NCBI GenBank assembly: GCA_021234155.1
Contig: JAJEKV010000056.1
Coordinates: 3,643,330-3,707,329, forward strand
Origin: Isoetes taiwanensis
Lineage: Eukaryota; Streptophyta; Lycopodiopsida; Isoetales; Isoetaceae
Direction of reading: 5' to 3'
DNA: 64,000 nucleotides
The notes below the pieces were generated by a model. That model was given only the letters and a program-made list of their open reading frames with translations, had not been told where the DNA came from and ran no database searches. Made by a program: the position numbers and the translations under genes. Each line of letters begins with the position of its first letter. Positions within the stretch are counted from its first letter, which is position 1. Positions 1 to 14,049 of this stretch are shown piece after piece.

Positions 1-3154
<3,154 letters not shown>

Positions 3155-3589
3155 ATTCCCAGCAGCTTGTTTGTTTGTATCTTATAGTGCCCTGCTACAC
3201 GGGAGCGCATATTCAATTCAATTCAATAGATGGGAGCCCATATTCTTTGCAAGATTTTAAGAATTTTAAAGAAATGCATGTACCTTTTCAATCGAAAGTT
3301 TCATCTTATTTTATGATGAATGCTTTTGTGCATTCCAAGGATGGGTCCTATAATACAACTAGTTGGTCACATACCCAGAAAAAATGAATAATAATAATAC
3401 CCTCTCGGAGGCTACAATGCCACGCCGAGAAAAATTGAATGACAAATACTGTTTCGGAGGCTACGGTGCCACGCCGAGAAAATAAGATTATGTAGGAACA
3501 TTGGAGGCCACCGGGCCACAACATAGAGTGAACCAAAGATATTACATCGACAATCCGAAAATTGCAAACACGACCAACAAGTTCTCATA
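3155..3589. other. 3' flank of GDH with short repeats
   Basis: This holds the probable 3' UTR of the dehydrogenase gene, then two copies of a CGGAGGCTAC..TGCCACGCCGAGA unit at about 3404-3430 and 3453-3480. A 35-bp segment at 3331-3366 recurs in direct orientation at 3780-3813. No coding sequence was recognised. Confidence 0.4.
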
Positions 3590-3813
3590 TGACAAAAGGA
3601 GAGGGGAACGGGAAACTTGTAGAGCTAACAAAAAGGAAAGGGGACGGGAAACTTGTAGAGCTAACAAAGCAGAAAGAAAGAGAGCTCAAGGGAACGCCGA
3701 TGACTAAAAATGCATTATAAATAGGAAATGCGAGAAATGAAGTCCCCATCCAAGGAATGTCCGCGCAATAGAACCGTGGCATTCCTAGGATGGGTCTTAT
3801 GATACAACTAGTT
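3590..3813 (+). repeat. Left copy of an inverted repeat flanking the Mutator-like element
   Basis: Contains two tandem 40-bp units (GGGAAACTTGTAGAGCTAAC), then in order an AGCTCAAGGGAACGCCGAT block, TATAAATAGG, TCCAAGGAATGT and CGCAATAGAACC. The same blocks occur in the same order on the opposite strand at about 10800-11110, each copy with its own local duplications. This is the geometry of long degenerate terminal inverted repeats; the TATA-like box inside would suit a terminal transposase promoter. Confidence 0.5.
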
Positions 3814-5730
3814 ATACCTCAAAAAAATGGAGCAAATTAGAATGACAAGGAAAAAATAGGGCAAAAAGTGAAACAAAAGGAGAAATGGGCAAAAAGGGGG
3901 GACTAGATCAAGCAAAGGGGACAAACAAAGTCGGAGTCACTGGATAATCAGTGCAGAGGGCAAAGAACATGGCATATGGACACCAACAGAGAAAGCTATG
4001 TAGTCCAAGAAAACTAGGGTAATACGATAGTGCAAATAAACCATAATTAAGGGAGAAAAAAGAAGGAAGATTCGCACAAAGATTATGGCCTCGTGAACTA
4101 ATGGAGTCCAAGGGATAAAATGAAATAAAGGAATCAAGTGGAGACAAAACGAGGAAAATAGAAGGAAAGGTGGAAAGGGCACTATGCAAAGAAGTTAATG
4201 GGGTCAAAGAGGATAGTCGGCAAGAGAAGTGATGGGAAAATTGACATAATAAATTAAAACAAAATGGATGGAGTGAGGAAAGAAAAGGAAGGAGACGCAT
4301 AGGTTAAAAGACAAAAGATTGAAAGAATTGGAATAGAGAAATAAAGAACACTAGAATATATGGGACAAATCAAGGTATGAAGTAAACACAAAAACTAGAC
4401 AAAATCAATGAAATATGACAACGAAGTGCAGATGAGACTATCAGCAGATACTATGTACAAGAACAAAAGTCTAAAACCAAGATCTAATAACGGGAAAATG
4501 AGTAAGAACATCCCGACAAATTTAGTGAATATCACAAGGACAAAGTGAATGTGAGAATAAAGTCTAAAGGAACCAATGTATGTGCCAAAAAAAATTACTA
4601 AAAATAAAAGTTACGAAAGTGAAAAAAGAGCCAAAATAGTGGAACTAATGCACGAAAGGAAAAGGATGCAAACACAACTAGACAAGCAAGTGTGATGAAT
4701 AGAAATAAATCTCAAGAACGATTTAGAGCAAATTGAAAAAAAGCACACATATGCGTATCGTACAAGGAGAAAGTATGGAAATGGGCAACTGAAAAGGAAA
4801 TAGTTGCATATGCATATGAGAAAATTGAGGACAATATGAGGCGACATAATAAAAATCGATGCCAAAGGTTCCATGGAGGCAAGACATGAGAAAGATCTGA
4901 GCAATCATAATAAAAGAGCATGTATAAGCCTACAGACATTCATGAGAAAAATATGAGAATATTCGAGAAATGAGCGTGCGCTTATCCAGAGAAAGAACGG
5001 AAAGGATGTAACTACAAATAGAAACAATAGCTCAAGAACTATCTAGAACCTTAGGGCAAAAAAGAAAGGAGCATGCAGTTTGGCTCAATGGAGAGAATAG
5101 AATGATGGGAGAAAAAGCAACTGGAACAAAAGGAGCAAGGAACATATGGAATACATGGGCAGACTGTGAAGTAATGAAGATAAAAGTGTTAACTGAGTCC
5201 ATAGAACAAAAAAATGAACACTAGTGAACAAATGATAAGAGGAGATGCAATAAGGCAAAAGGTAAATGGTACCAAAGATGCAAAATGAGGGATGAGAAAC
5301 CCATGACTAAGGAAGCTAAAAGAACAAACATAATCATGGACAATAGACCAACCAAAAGATCGAAGGAAATAATGAGACTCAAGGATCTTTAGAAAAAGAG
5401 TGCAAGAGAAACAAATAAAATGTGAATGGGAATTGAAGGAGAAAACAATAATAAAAGGGCCCAATGGGATATAAAATGCACCAAATGGTGCCCTTGGCAC
5501 AAATGGGAAGGCAATCACGATAAATGCAAGTAAAGTAAATGCAAGGGTTTAATGCCAAATGAGATGAATGGAGCAAAACAGAACTAATGGAATTGAAGAA
5601 CCAAATGCAAGAAATGGGATCAAGAAAAAAAAGAGAACAAGGGCAAAGGAAGAACACAAGACTAAAGGAACACGACCTGATAATAGAGAATAAAATAATT
5701 ATATAAATGCAAAAATAAACAATGCTAAAA
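3814..5730. other. Purine-rich, strand-asymmetric non-coding stretch
   Basis: The plus strand is strongly enriched in A and G for almost 2 kb. Open frames on the minus strand here are a by-product of pyrimidine-rich sequence (Leu/Ser/Phe-rich) and match no family. A weak internal duplication is visible (GGAAAGGATG...AGAAA.AA...CTCAAGAAC near 4660-4720 and 4998-5040). The style resembles the pyrimidine-rich stretch at 43.9-44.7 kb read on the other strand, but homology was not established. Confidence 0.4.
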
Positions 5731-6136
5731 AGTAATCAAGGCCGGAGGTGTAATAAAGCAAATTGGAACCATTGGAGTAACTGTAAAGCTGTGTTCCATC
5801 ACATCAATGTGTTTAATGTATCCTTTGTCTTGTAGGTTCACGCAAACTGGCAAGTGTCCGAAAACTCGTGCGTTAATGAACGTTAAAGTATCAGGTTCAT
5901 GCTTCTTCCATTTGTTTTCCCATTGTGCATTAGTTTTTATTTGCCTTCCAAATAGAGTGCAAGACCATGGCAAAAGCAGACACACCGATGATTCAATTAG
6001 TGAGGTTTCAGATGAAAATGACAGTGAGTACGACATTCATGACGTTGTGGGCTGCAGCACATCGGAGGAGTAAACAGAGGAAAATATTACCAATGTTGGC
6101 AGTCCAAGTGCCCATGCTACCTCGAGTATAACTCCC

Positions 6137-8500
6137 AAATAAGGTCCTCAGCAACTTGCACAGGAATTGGCCGCTCTTTACCCGGACCCAGTGCAATGGC
6201 TTCGCGCTAGGTCTGGGAATGGTTATGCATTCAACCAGTCTGCATATGGGTTGATGAAGGTTGTGCTTAATGGAACGCTATGTTCCCATGTCATCAGAAG
6301 TAAGTGCTGCTGATCCCCACTTACCCCCGATGCCGCAAAGAAGCGACAGGGCCCATGTCGAGAGCCATATCTGCCTAATGCACCGGTGGGCTATATACTA
6401 TGATGAACATGCATGCGATGCAGAGTCTGGCAGTTGGTTGTATAGGGCATAACTAGGCCTCACAAGTTAGTGCCTTATGTGGAGCTATGGAGCCAGCTAG
6501 TTGCCCTGGCACATCTAGATGGAACCACCCATCGGCGCATTACCGCCACCTCCCAAAAGATTTCAGAGGAATGGGAAATTGGTGTACACACCCATGGCAT
6601 CCCGCAAGAGTACATAATGTAGTGCATGGAAGTGTGCACATGCAAACGCGGCCAAATCATGAAAGACGATGACTTCAATTACTATGATGAGAGCACCATG
6701 GAGGGCCTTGAGCAAAGGGTAGTTGAGCTTCAAATGGCTTATCATGTTCGATTAGTCCATTAAACCAACGTGTGAGGGGTGTAACAGGTGAGATCGTGGA
6801 TGACTTCGCCTGCCACCGATGGAGGCAACCACGTAGAAGAGGGAACAGGGGGATCAGAAGGCCACACCGTAAAGGATGCTTGTTTCGGTTGCAGATTGTG
6901 AAACCACATGGAAATAGTGCATCATCTGTTTTTGCACGAATATACTTACGCACGGAACATACAGGACATGACCTTTTCACAAATGCAGAGGACTAGTCAA
7001 TGCCCATGCATCCTGAACTACTAGGGGCTGCCGCACAAGAGCTTCAGAGTATCGGGATGACTTGTGCAGTGTGAGACTTTGCAAGAGCACGAGGACAAAA
7101 AATGCGTATGACAGTAAGTCTAATTGAACGCGTCATTTACTGCTTAACGATGGCGCAGGAGGATGTTTGGCAACTAGCATATCGGCAGAGGATTCTTGGT
7201 AAGCGCCCTTGAAAATTGTTCTTCCATAGAGCGACTAATATTTTAGCTTTCTCATAATTCATAGTCAATATTACGATAATTAGCTCTTGATGTTATTTTC
7301 TTCGGTTCAATATGGCAACCTTTTTTTCCCAAATAATATTTCAATTTCCTTTTCAAAAATATTTCAATCCTTCAACTTCATCACATAGTACCTCATAAGA
7401 GGGAGTTTGGGAACAGATTGGGAGAGTCTTGAGAATGGCATAGACGATTGGAAAGGATCCGGAAAGGTAATTTTCCACCAGGCATGGAATCCTAATGCTG
7501 TGGACCCGATGATGCATCCATGGATCTTAGTCATCCAAGATGATGAGATGTTGAAGGCTGCTATAAGGTGGAGGGTAAAGGCCGACGAGGGGCACCAATG
7601 TCATGCCTTGAAGATAGCGCTCCGACTTGTCTTTGAACGCATGGGTACAATTAGGCCGAGGTCAATGACGATCGACATGGACTATTGTGAGAGATGTGCC
7701 ATCACTGAGGTCGTCGAAGTGGACCAATATTGTTGGGAAGATGGTGAGCAAGTATGATGACAGTGCTTTTTTTGTATCTTTGGATAAAAATGACACTCGT
7801 GCTTGTGAAAGCAGGTAGCAGGCAATGTTCTTGCATGTTGGTTCCATGCGAAGCGTGCATGGCAAACAAATCTTCTGCCACATCTGAACGGGGAGGTGCT
7901 GAGATGTGGCGTTGAAGCTATCAAAGTTGATGACGAGACTATGTCCCAAGCATACCATCTTCAGTTGGCAGAATTTCAATAGAATTACAGACATAACCAA
8001 GTCATACAAGGGTGAGTGCACGGCAAATATTAATTATTACATCGGGCATTTGCAATAACTAGGGTGTAATACGATGTAGGAGGTTACTTGATTACTAACT
8101 GGCTCAATGGGGCAATGTGGGATGGTAAATGGCAAAGACAAACAAATGTTCAACCATGCAAACATTTAAACCACAAACTATGTGGAATCTCATTGGAGGG
8201 TATTGAAGACCCAAACCTTGCAATGCAAAGCTAATATAAGGATGTACACGCTCGTGTCTCATCTCATAGCCTTTCCAGACGGGACCCTGCCAACTGGAGG
8301 CACAATCTTGACTCACTGCCTAGAAAGATGGAGTCTTGGTATGTATACCACGTGTAATGTGCCCATTTGTGGGATGACACAGCCTTACCACTTGTCTTCT
8401 CTTCAGCTGAGTTTGGACGTTATAGTACATGCTCATATTCGAAGAGACATGCAGGTGCTCAATCACTTATTCGTTCATTGGACGAACAACCTAACACCAT
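6137..8500 (+). pseudogene. Mutator-like transposase remnant
   Basis: Several open stretches read as pieces of one transposase broken by stops and frame changes. At 7407-7757 a frame ends with MTIDMDYCERCAI, matching the TD...AI segment around the second catalytic Asp of MULE transposases. It continues at about 7813-7983 with NVLACWFHAKRAWQTNL, the C-x-x-H-x-x-x-x-W signature of the family. At about 8170-8270 TNYVESHWRVLKTQTL resembles the TNN..E..H..LK segment carrying the catalytic Glu. Upstream, 6137-6770 reads as a degenerate protein (for example YPDPVQWLRARSGNGYAF) that I cannot assign. It lies inside the inverted repeats at 3.6 and 10.8 kb. Stops make it inactive; the assignment rests on motifs seen by eye. 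Confidence 0.55.
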
Positions 8501-8519
8501 CCTACCATCCTACCGGACG

Positions 8520-9460
8520 ATCCTACCTCACAATGTCATCAAAGACCTGGCGCCCCCTGGGAGGGTCAGCCCTATCTCCGTGGGGACGACGTATAGAAGG
8601 AGGGGTGGCCAAATATAGGTTTGGCAGAGTCGGATCCACCCCGAGAAAACCAACAACGATAGGGGGAGGAGACTCTGGATCTATCGAAGTTGCACCGCTC
8701 ATCTGAGGCCTAGATTCAGACATTAGTCTCTCATCGGATTGTAACCTAGTGTCCCTACTGCTCGCACCAAATTTGGCCCTGTCGGCATGCAGTCTATCCT
8801 GCTTCGCTGCAAAAGAGGGATCAGATGGAGTGGGGATCCTAGGAGTCCTTGAAGCTGAACATGACGATGGTTCTGAACTCTCCTTCTGGTGAGAACTCCA
8901 TATCCGGATGAGCTCAACTAGTAGCTCCTACTTTGTTGGCATATGGCCCACCAATCTCTGCGTAATAGCCTAATAATTGAGAAGCTGATGTGCTTCCCAA
9001 TCATCGGGCCCATTCCTATCTGTGGTACCTGACCACACTCTGATGCGACCTTCATGAAATGGTTGCAGTCTCTGGCACTCTAGACTATGTTAGATGCTGA
9101 CCTCGTGCAACAAAGCATTTGGCCCTTCTGCAAAGGCTTCCAATGCCACCTCGGGCGTCAGGATATGTTGCAAATGCATTGATAGTAACGCGTTGCCTTG
9201 CTGCATCTCTGTGTCTGGTTGAGGCCGCCAACATTTGGGCGGCCATCTGTGGATCTTGTCATTATCGCGTTGCCCTCTCACGCTCAGCTGTGACTCTGGC
9301 TGCACTTCTGAGTACCTGGGATCGAGGACCGGAGTGTCTATCAACGGGCCACCAATGATCTCGATGGTGGCTCTAGTGGTGCCCCCAGGCCCCATCCCGC
9401 TCTCGCTCTTGAATTTTTCCTTCACCACTGGATTTATCTGGCCGCTTGGTTGCCTTTAAA
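8520..9460. other. GC-richer stretch with unassigned open frames
   Basis: Open frames run on both strands, the longest being 9090-9428 on the minus strand (112 codons). None carries a motif I recognise. Composition is clearly richer in G+C than the flanks, which suggests separate origin, perhaps host or element sequence captured inside the Mutator-like element. Confidence 0.3.
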
Positions 9461-9467
9461 GCAGCCA

Positions 9468-10035
9468 AGGATTCACTTGAGCGAATTCTAAAAGCCTCAG
9501 ATTTACGCTAGATTTGTGGCAGACAAGATTCTTGAGCCTATAAATGTAGGTGCATGCTGGAGGACTCGCTTATGTGAATCCTTCCAAGCATGGTGCAATA
9601 AATGATGAGCATTATGCATTGTGCAAAAAATTGCTTGGTGCATCTTGCATGGTGCAAGCATGTGCGTTGGGCATGGTGCAAAATAAATGATGTGAGATTC
9701 ACATATGCGAATCCTCAAAGAGGGATTCACTTAAGTGAATCCTCCCAAGCATGCTTTGAAGCATGGGGAGTCAGGTGCACAATAAATGAGGTGAGGATTC
9801 CCTCAAGCGAATCCTCACAAGAGGATTCACTCAAGTGAATCTTCTCAAGCATGCGAGGTCAACGCGTTAAATGTTAAAGATTTTGCAAGGGATTTTGCTC
9901 AACCACAGTTGAGGATTCGCTCAAGTGAGTCTTCCTGATAAGTGACATGGATGCCATGTCATCAAGAGGATTCTCTTAAGTGAATCCTCCTGATTCACTA
10001 AGTGAATCCAGAGGATCCGCTCAAGCGAATCCTGC
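9468..10035. repeat. Array of palindromic 25-bp units around TCACTTAAGTGA
   Basis: About ten copies of a near-palindrome of the form GAGGATTCRCTYAAGYGAATCCTC lie at about 9468-9489, 9559-9585, 9693-9716, 9721-9745, 9793-9816, 9821-9845, 9911-9935, 9966-9990, 9991-10009 (shortened) and 10010-10033. Several spacers share a second module, AAGCATGGTGCA.AATAAATGA (near 9587, 9672 and 9774). Substitutions in one arm are often matched by changes in the other, which keeps the palindrome. Confidence 0.75.
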
Positions 10036-10039
10036 TAGA

Positions 10040-10799
10040 TGCTCTGGTTAATCTATTGAGCTGATAGCAGCACCACATCTTCTCCACCAAGATGAGTAAT
10101 AAGGAATATTTCCTCGACATTTTCCTGATCAAGGTAGGTACTACATGCATATCTCTTAGCGCTTTGCTATCCTCCATCTTCTTCCTCAAATCAAGTGGGA
10201 TTTACATCGTTGAACCAAAAAAAATATATGTGAATGGCAGGAAAGGGGTTTTTTTACTGTGTTATGTATATGTATGGCTCTACATACGTTTTAATAGTTT
10301 CAAAATTGTAAATTTAAGAATAGAATTGGTATTTTCTCGTCACGGATACCAAAAAGACCCACAGGACCTAAACAAAGGACACAACGTGCCTATTATTGTC
10401 CAGGATTAAAAAGGCCATGCCCCAAAGGGTCTTTCAAGAGAAGGGGTATACAAGGACGTGAAACTTGAGCGGGAGCTTCAGACTATAAGTGCTATAAAGT
10501 TAGCATAATTAAGAAAAAGTTGGGGGTAAATATAAGAAAAGGGTATAAAATTTAAAGAATTATAAAATGATATGTGAGGGGGGAGATTCTTTGTAGGCAT
10601 CCTTATTGCTGAGGGTGGGAGGCGAGGTGGGACATTAGGATCTAACTAAAAAAAGACTACATGATTGAGTAAGCAAGCATACTCCAGGAAATAATTGAGT
10701 TGCAGGACCATTGCCAAGGCAAGTATTATAGGACCATATATCTCAGCAAGATGTTGTTTGTTGAGAGGCTAATGGCCATTGAAACATATAGTCCTAAGC
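10040..10799. other. Unassigned AT-rich interval
   Basis: No coding potential, RNA gene or clear repeat was seen. Short open frames exist but have no family signature. Confidence 0.3.
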
Positions 10800-11110
10800 T
10801 TCAAAGATGATGCCATGGTTCTATTGCGTTAGCAGTATAACCGACTAATACAATAGAACCAACATTCCTTGGATTGAGATGCCCCACCATCACATCGTCC
10901 TATTTATAGTCCATTCTTCTATTTGGTTGCTATCGGCATTCTCTTGAGCTTTTGTCTTCTATTTGGTTGCTATGGCATTCTCTTGAGCTTTTGTTGTTGG
11001 CGTTGTTGTCTCTACCTAGTTAGCACACTTTGATTTTCTTCCACAACCAAGGTTCATTTTTCCTAGCTAGCACACTTCGATTTCCTTCACAACCAATGTT
11101 CATTCTTTTG
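10800..11110 (-). repeat. Right copy of the inverted repeat flanking the Mutator-like element
   Basis: Read on the minus strand this repeats the block order of 3590-3813: AAAGCTCAAGAGAATGCC (present twice), ACTATAAATAGG, ATCCAAGGAATGT and CGCAATAGAACC. A second local duplication (GCACACTT.GATTT.CTTC.ACAACCAA, about 11024-11098 on the plus strand) lies at the outer edge. See the left copy for interpretation. Confidence 0.5.
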
Positions 11111-11483
11111 GTAGCTGCTTGCCTACACCTAGCATCCATGCCTAGACTGCATCCTGCCGACTCCTTCCACACCAGGAAAGTGATCTCTAGTAAGCTAGGA
11201 ATCATTATTTCTTGATAGTTTAATTGCTTTGTTTATCAGTTCATTTGCATCGGTTGCCTGGGTTGCAACGCACAGATTCAGTAGTTCTTTTGGGCGTCTG
11301 GTTAGTTAGTGGTTTCCTTCTGTTTTTTGTAGTTTGTGTATAGGAATCGGCTTGGGTTTGGCTTGGTGTTTTTTGGTTTGATAGATCGCTTCTTTGCAAT
11401 GAAATGGACCGCTGCTTTCTGCCGTTCCTGTTTTCCAAAAGTTTCTTCTATCTGCCGTAAAAAATAGCCTCAATGTTGCCTTC
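11111..11483. other. Left flank of the large Ty3/gypsy element
   Basis: No gene seen. The last five bases before the LTR (11479-11483, CCTTC) are the left copy of the target duplication of element 2. Confidence 0.5.
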
Positions 11484-13121
11484 TGGGACGCTCCCTACAA
11501 AATATATGGCGCCCGGCTGTACACTCCGTAGGAAATCCCCCATCCGGTCCTTCGGCCGCATGGGCCCTCCGTCTATCCCGCACTCCAGGCTTACCCTAGT
11601 GCGGGAAGGGGACAAGAAGGTGTTTTGCGCGCCCTTCCCCTATGGGCTCCTATCACAGCAGAAGCATAAACAATGTCAGAACTACCAATAACAACACATT
11701 AAACTACCTCGAAGGGTAGCACATCCATACATCTATAGATACAATAGAGATAAACATACACCATAAAACATGAGAGCTCCTATCCAAGGCTCAGACACAT
11801 GGAGAGGTAGACTGACGGCTAGGCCTTAAGATAGAGCAGACCGAGTCATAACAATGGCGGGGCTGGCTCGAGACAATGGCTAGGGTTGAACACTCCATCG
11901 CCCCTCCTATGCATACTTTGCAGATAGGCTAGATCGGGCTCTGGTATGACTCTAGCCTTCCGGATATGCAATCTCATGGCATCACCCATCGAGACTACTC
12001 CGGGTTGCATCTCCCCGGTCCGCTGAGGCAGGACGGGTTCCATCTCCCCGTCCCGGGTTCTAGAGGTTCCATAGGTGGCTAGAAAATCGTGGCGTCACAC
12101 GATTCTTCCCCGACTTAACCCCCTAAAATAAGAGCCAGGCCATCCCCTGCAACTCTTGAGAGGCAGGGCGACACCATTGCCCAGGGAGGTGTCGGACCCA
12201 TGCCCGGCCCACTCGAAGTGACCGGGCATAAGCCTAGCCCACTATGGAGTCCCCAGTAGCCATACTGAGCAGGGACCCTCCCTCCGTCTCGCCTCTAGCC
12301 ACGTTATGTGGTGCTGAGTCATACCATGGCTCCCATAGCCGAGTGGGTTCCTATGCACAGGCCGCAATATAATAGGAACTAAAGGGTCTAACTAGGAGCA
12401 TTACTAAGTAATGGCTACTAGGTCTCTACCCCCCCTTCCCAATACACGAGGAGCAAACATGATCAACCAACATCACATATCCACACAACATAAATAATGA
12501 GAAGAACATCTAAACCTAATCATACATATCTAATTACAGTTAGGGTTCCTTGATTAGGGTTCAAGATGTTGACTAAGTGTTCTAGAAAGGCTTTACTAGA
12601 GACACGAAATGCTAACCCATCTGGAGTCTTAACTTCCAGATGATCTACCAAGAACTCTAATCCAAATACCTGCTCCCGAGGAACTCCCTCCTACTCCTAG
12701 CATCTCCATGATCTTCGAGGTGGTCGAAGTAGTGTTCACTCCAAGTTCGTGCACACTCTCCGGGGGCTGCTGTGTTAGGCTATGCCACAACAAATGACTC
12801 TCGAAACAGAGTTTCGAGTGCGAAGAAGGTTCCCAAGATGTTGGAGCCAGAAAAGAGGCCTGGGGTTAGGGTTTAGGTCTATATAGGTAAGGGTCCACAT
12901 GTCATGCCATGTGGCTTCAATGGGATATGGCCGTATGGCGGTTGCCCAATAGGATAAGGTCACATGGAAAATGGCCTTGTCCTAAGATTATCTAAGATAT
13001 AACTAACTTAGATATGCACCCTATGCCACTACCTAAGGTATACAAGGCTACAAGGGTAGACTTGTATAGTGGGACTAAAAAATATACGTATTTATGGCGT
13101 ATATTTCTCTGGAACGTCACA
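11484..13121 (-). repeat. 3' LTR of element 2
   Basis: Direct copy of 41837-43458 with scattered substitutions. On the plus strand it begins TGGGACGCTCC (the partner has TGTGACACTCC) and ends GGAACGTCACA. A TATA-like box (CTATATAG, near 12889) and telomere-motif boxes (AACCCTAA on the minus strand, near 12865) sit side by side, as in the other LTR. Confidence 0.92.
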
Positions 13122-13137
13122 TTCTCCCCCCTTAGGA
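13122..13137 (-). other. Polypurine tract of element 2
   Basis: On the minus strand this reads as a purine run (AAGGGGGGAGAA) directly abutting the 3' LTR, the expected plus-strand primer position of an LTR retrotransposon. Confidence 0.8.
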
Positions 13138-13499
13138 TAATGTTGTCCTCAGCATTACGCTAAGGTTATGAACCTACACTAAACCTGTAAAACAACAAAA
13201 ACATACAACTTCGACCTTACTGAAATGATCAACTTCCTATTAAGCAATCAACATGTAATATAGGCTATATTTGTACTTATACAAAATTATATAGCCTTGA
13301 CAAGGTTAATCATTATAGGAATTCAAAACATTATCACAATCGTTATTAGGGTTCATAATTTAAGTCTAAATCATGACTCCCCATCTCCACGTAATGCGCT
13401 CTTAATCTATGCTCCCCAATCACTGGCCTGCACAAGTAGCACATTACGTCAGTTTAGGCAATAAATTACCCCCTAACTATCTCCTTGAGCCGAACTACT

Positions 13500-13920
13500 A
13501 GCTCAAGGTTACCCTACTACCTTGCACTCGATCATGGCCCCCATAAGGATTTGAGCTTAAGGACCATTTAAGATGATCCTATCATTGCCCATGATCAAGT
13601 GCTACCTTGTACATGATCCCCTTGATTGAGTACGCCCACAGTGCCTCATGCCCCTGAGGGTTTTAAGCTAGGGAACGTCTCACGATCCCATCATCGCGCA
13701 TGATCACTCATACCTCACCATGACCCCCCTATGGTCAGGTGCGCGTGCCTTGCATCGTGGCATAGAGATCATCCGAAAGATGGTCTCATCATCGCCCATC
13801 ATGTCTTTCTTCCTCTCACATCATGACCCTCCTAGTCATACGCACCCTTAGTGCGTGTTGGCCTAGAGAATGTCTTTAGAGCGTATCTCATCATCGCCTA
13901 CACTTCCAAGACTTTGGCAC
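13500..13920. repeat. Four diverged tandem units of about 100 bp in the 3' part of element 2
   Basis: The motif ATCATYGCSYATGATC recurs at 13581, 13690, 13788 and 13890 (spacings 109, 98 and 102), with shared neighbours such as CATGACCC and TTGGCCTAGAG. The array lies between the chromodomain and the polypurine tract, in untranslated element sequence. Part of it has been copied into the 5' LTR of element 1. Confidence 0.65.
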
Positions 13921-14049
13921 ATGCACTCTACTGGCTGGAATGCATATGCCCCACTCAAGCTAACTAAGGAACACACTTAGCTAAGCACCTGGCAAGTCGG
14001 CATCGACCAGCTGGAGATGACTCGGCCATCGAACTCCTTCATAAAGTCC

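Larger units (their letters stand above)
3590..11110. mobile_element. Degenerate Mutator-like DNA element (probable extent)
   Basis: Inverted similar segments at about 3.6-3.8 kb and 10.8-11.1 kb bracket a transposase remnant at 6.1-8.5 kb. Known Mutator-like elements have long terminal inverted repeats around a MURA-type transposase, which fits. The exact ends and the expected 9-bp target duplication were not found, so the extent is an inference. The interior also holds a purine-rich stretch and a palindrome array. Confidence 0.4.

Noticed and set aside
3908-5657. Series of minus-strand open frames rich in Phe, Leu and Ser
   Set aside because: They follow from pyrimidine-rich composition; no family motif or start context.
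9468-10035. CRISPR-like array
   Set aside because: The units are palindromes with irregular spacing and repeated spacers, in a plant nuclear genome; no cas genes.
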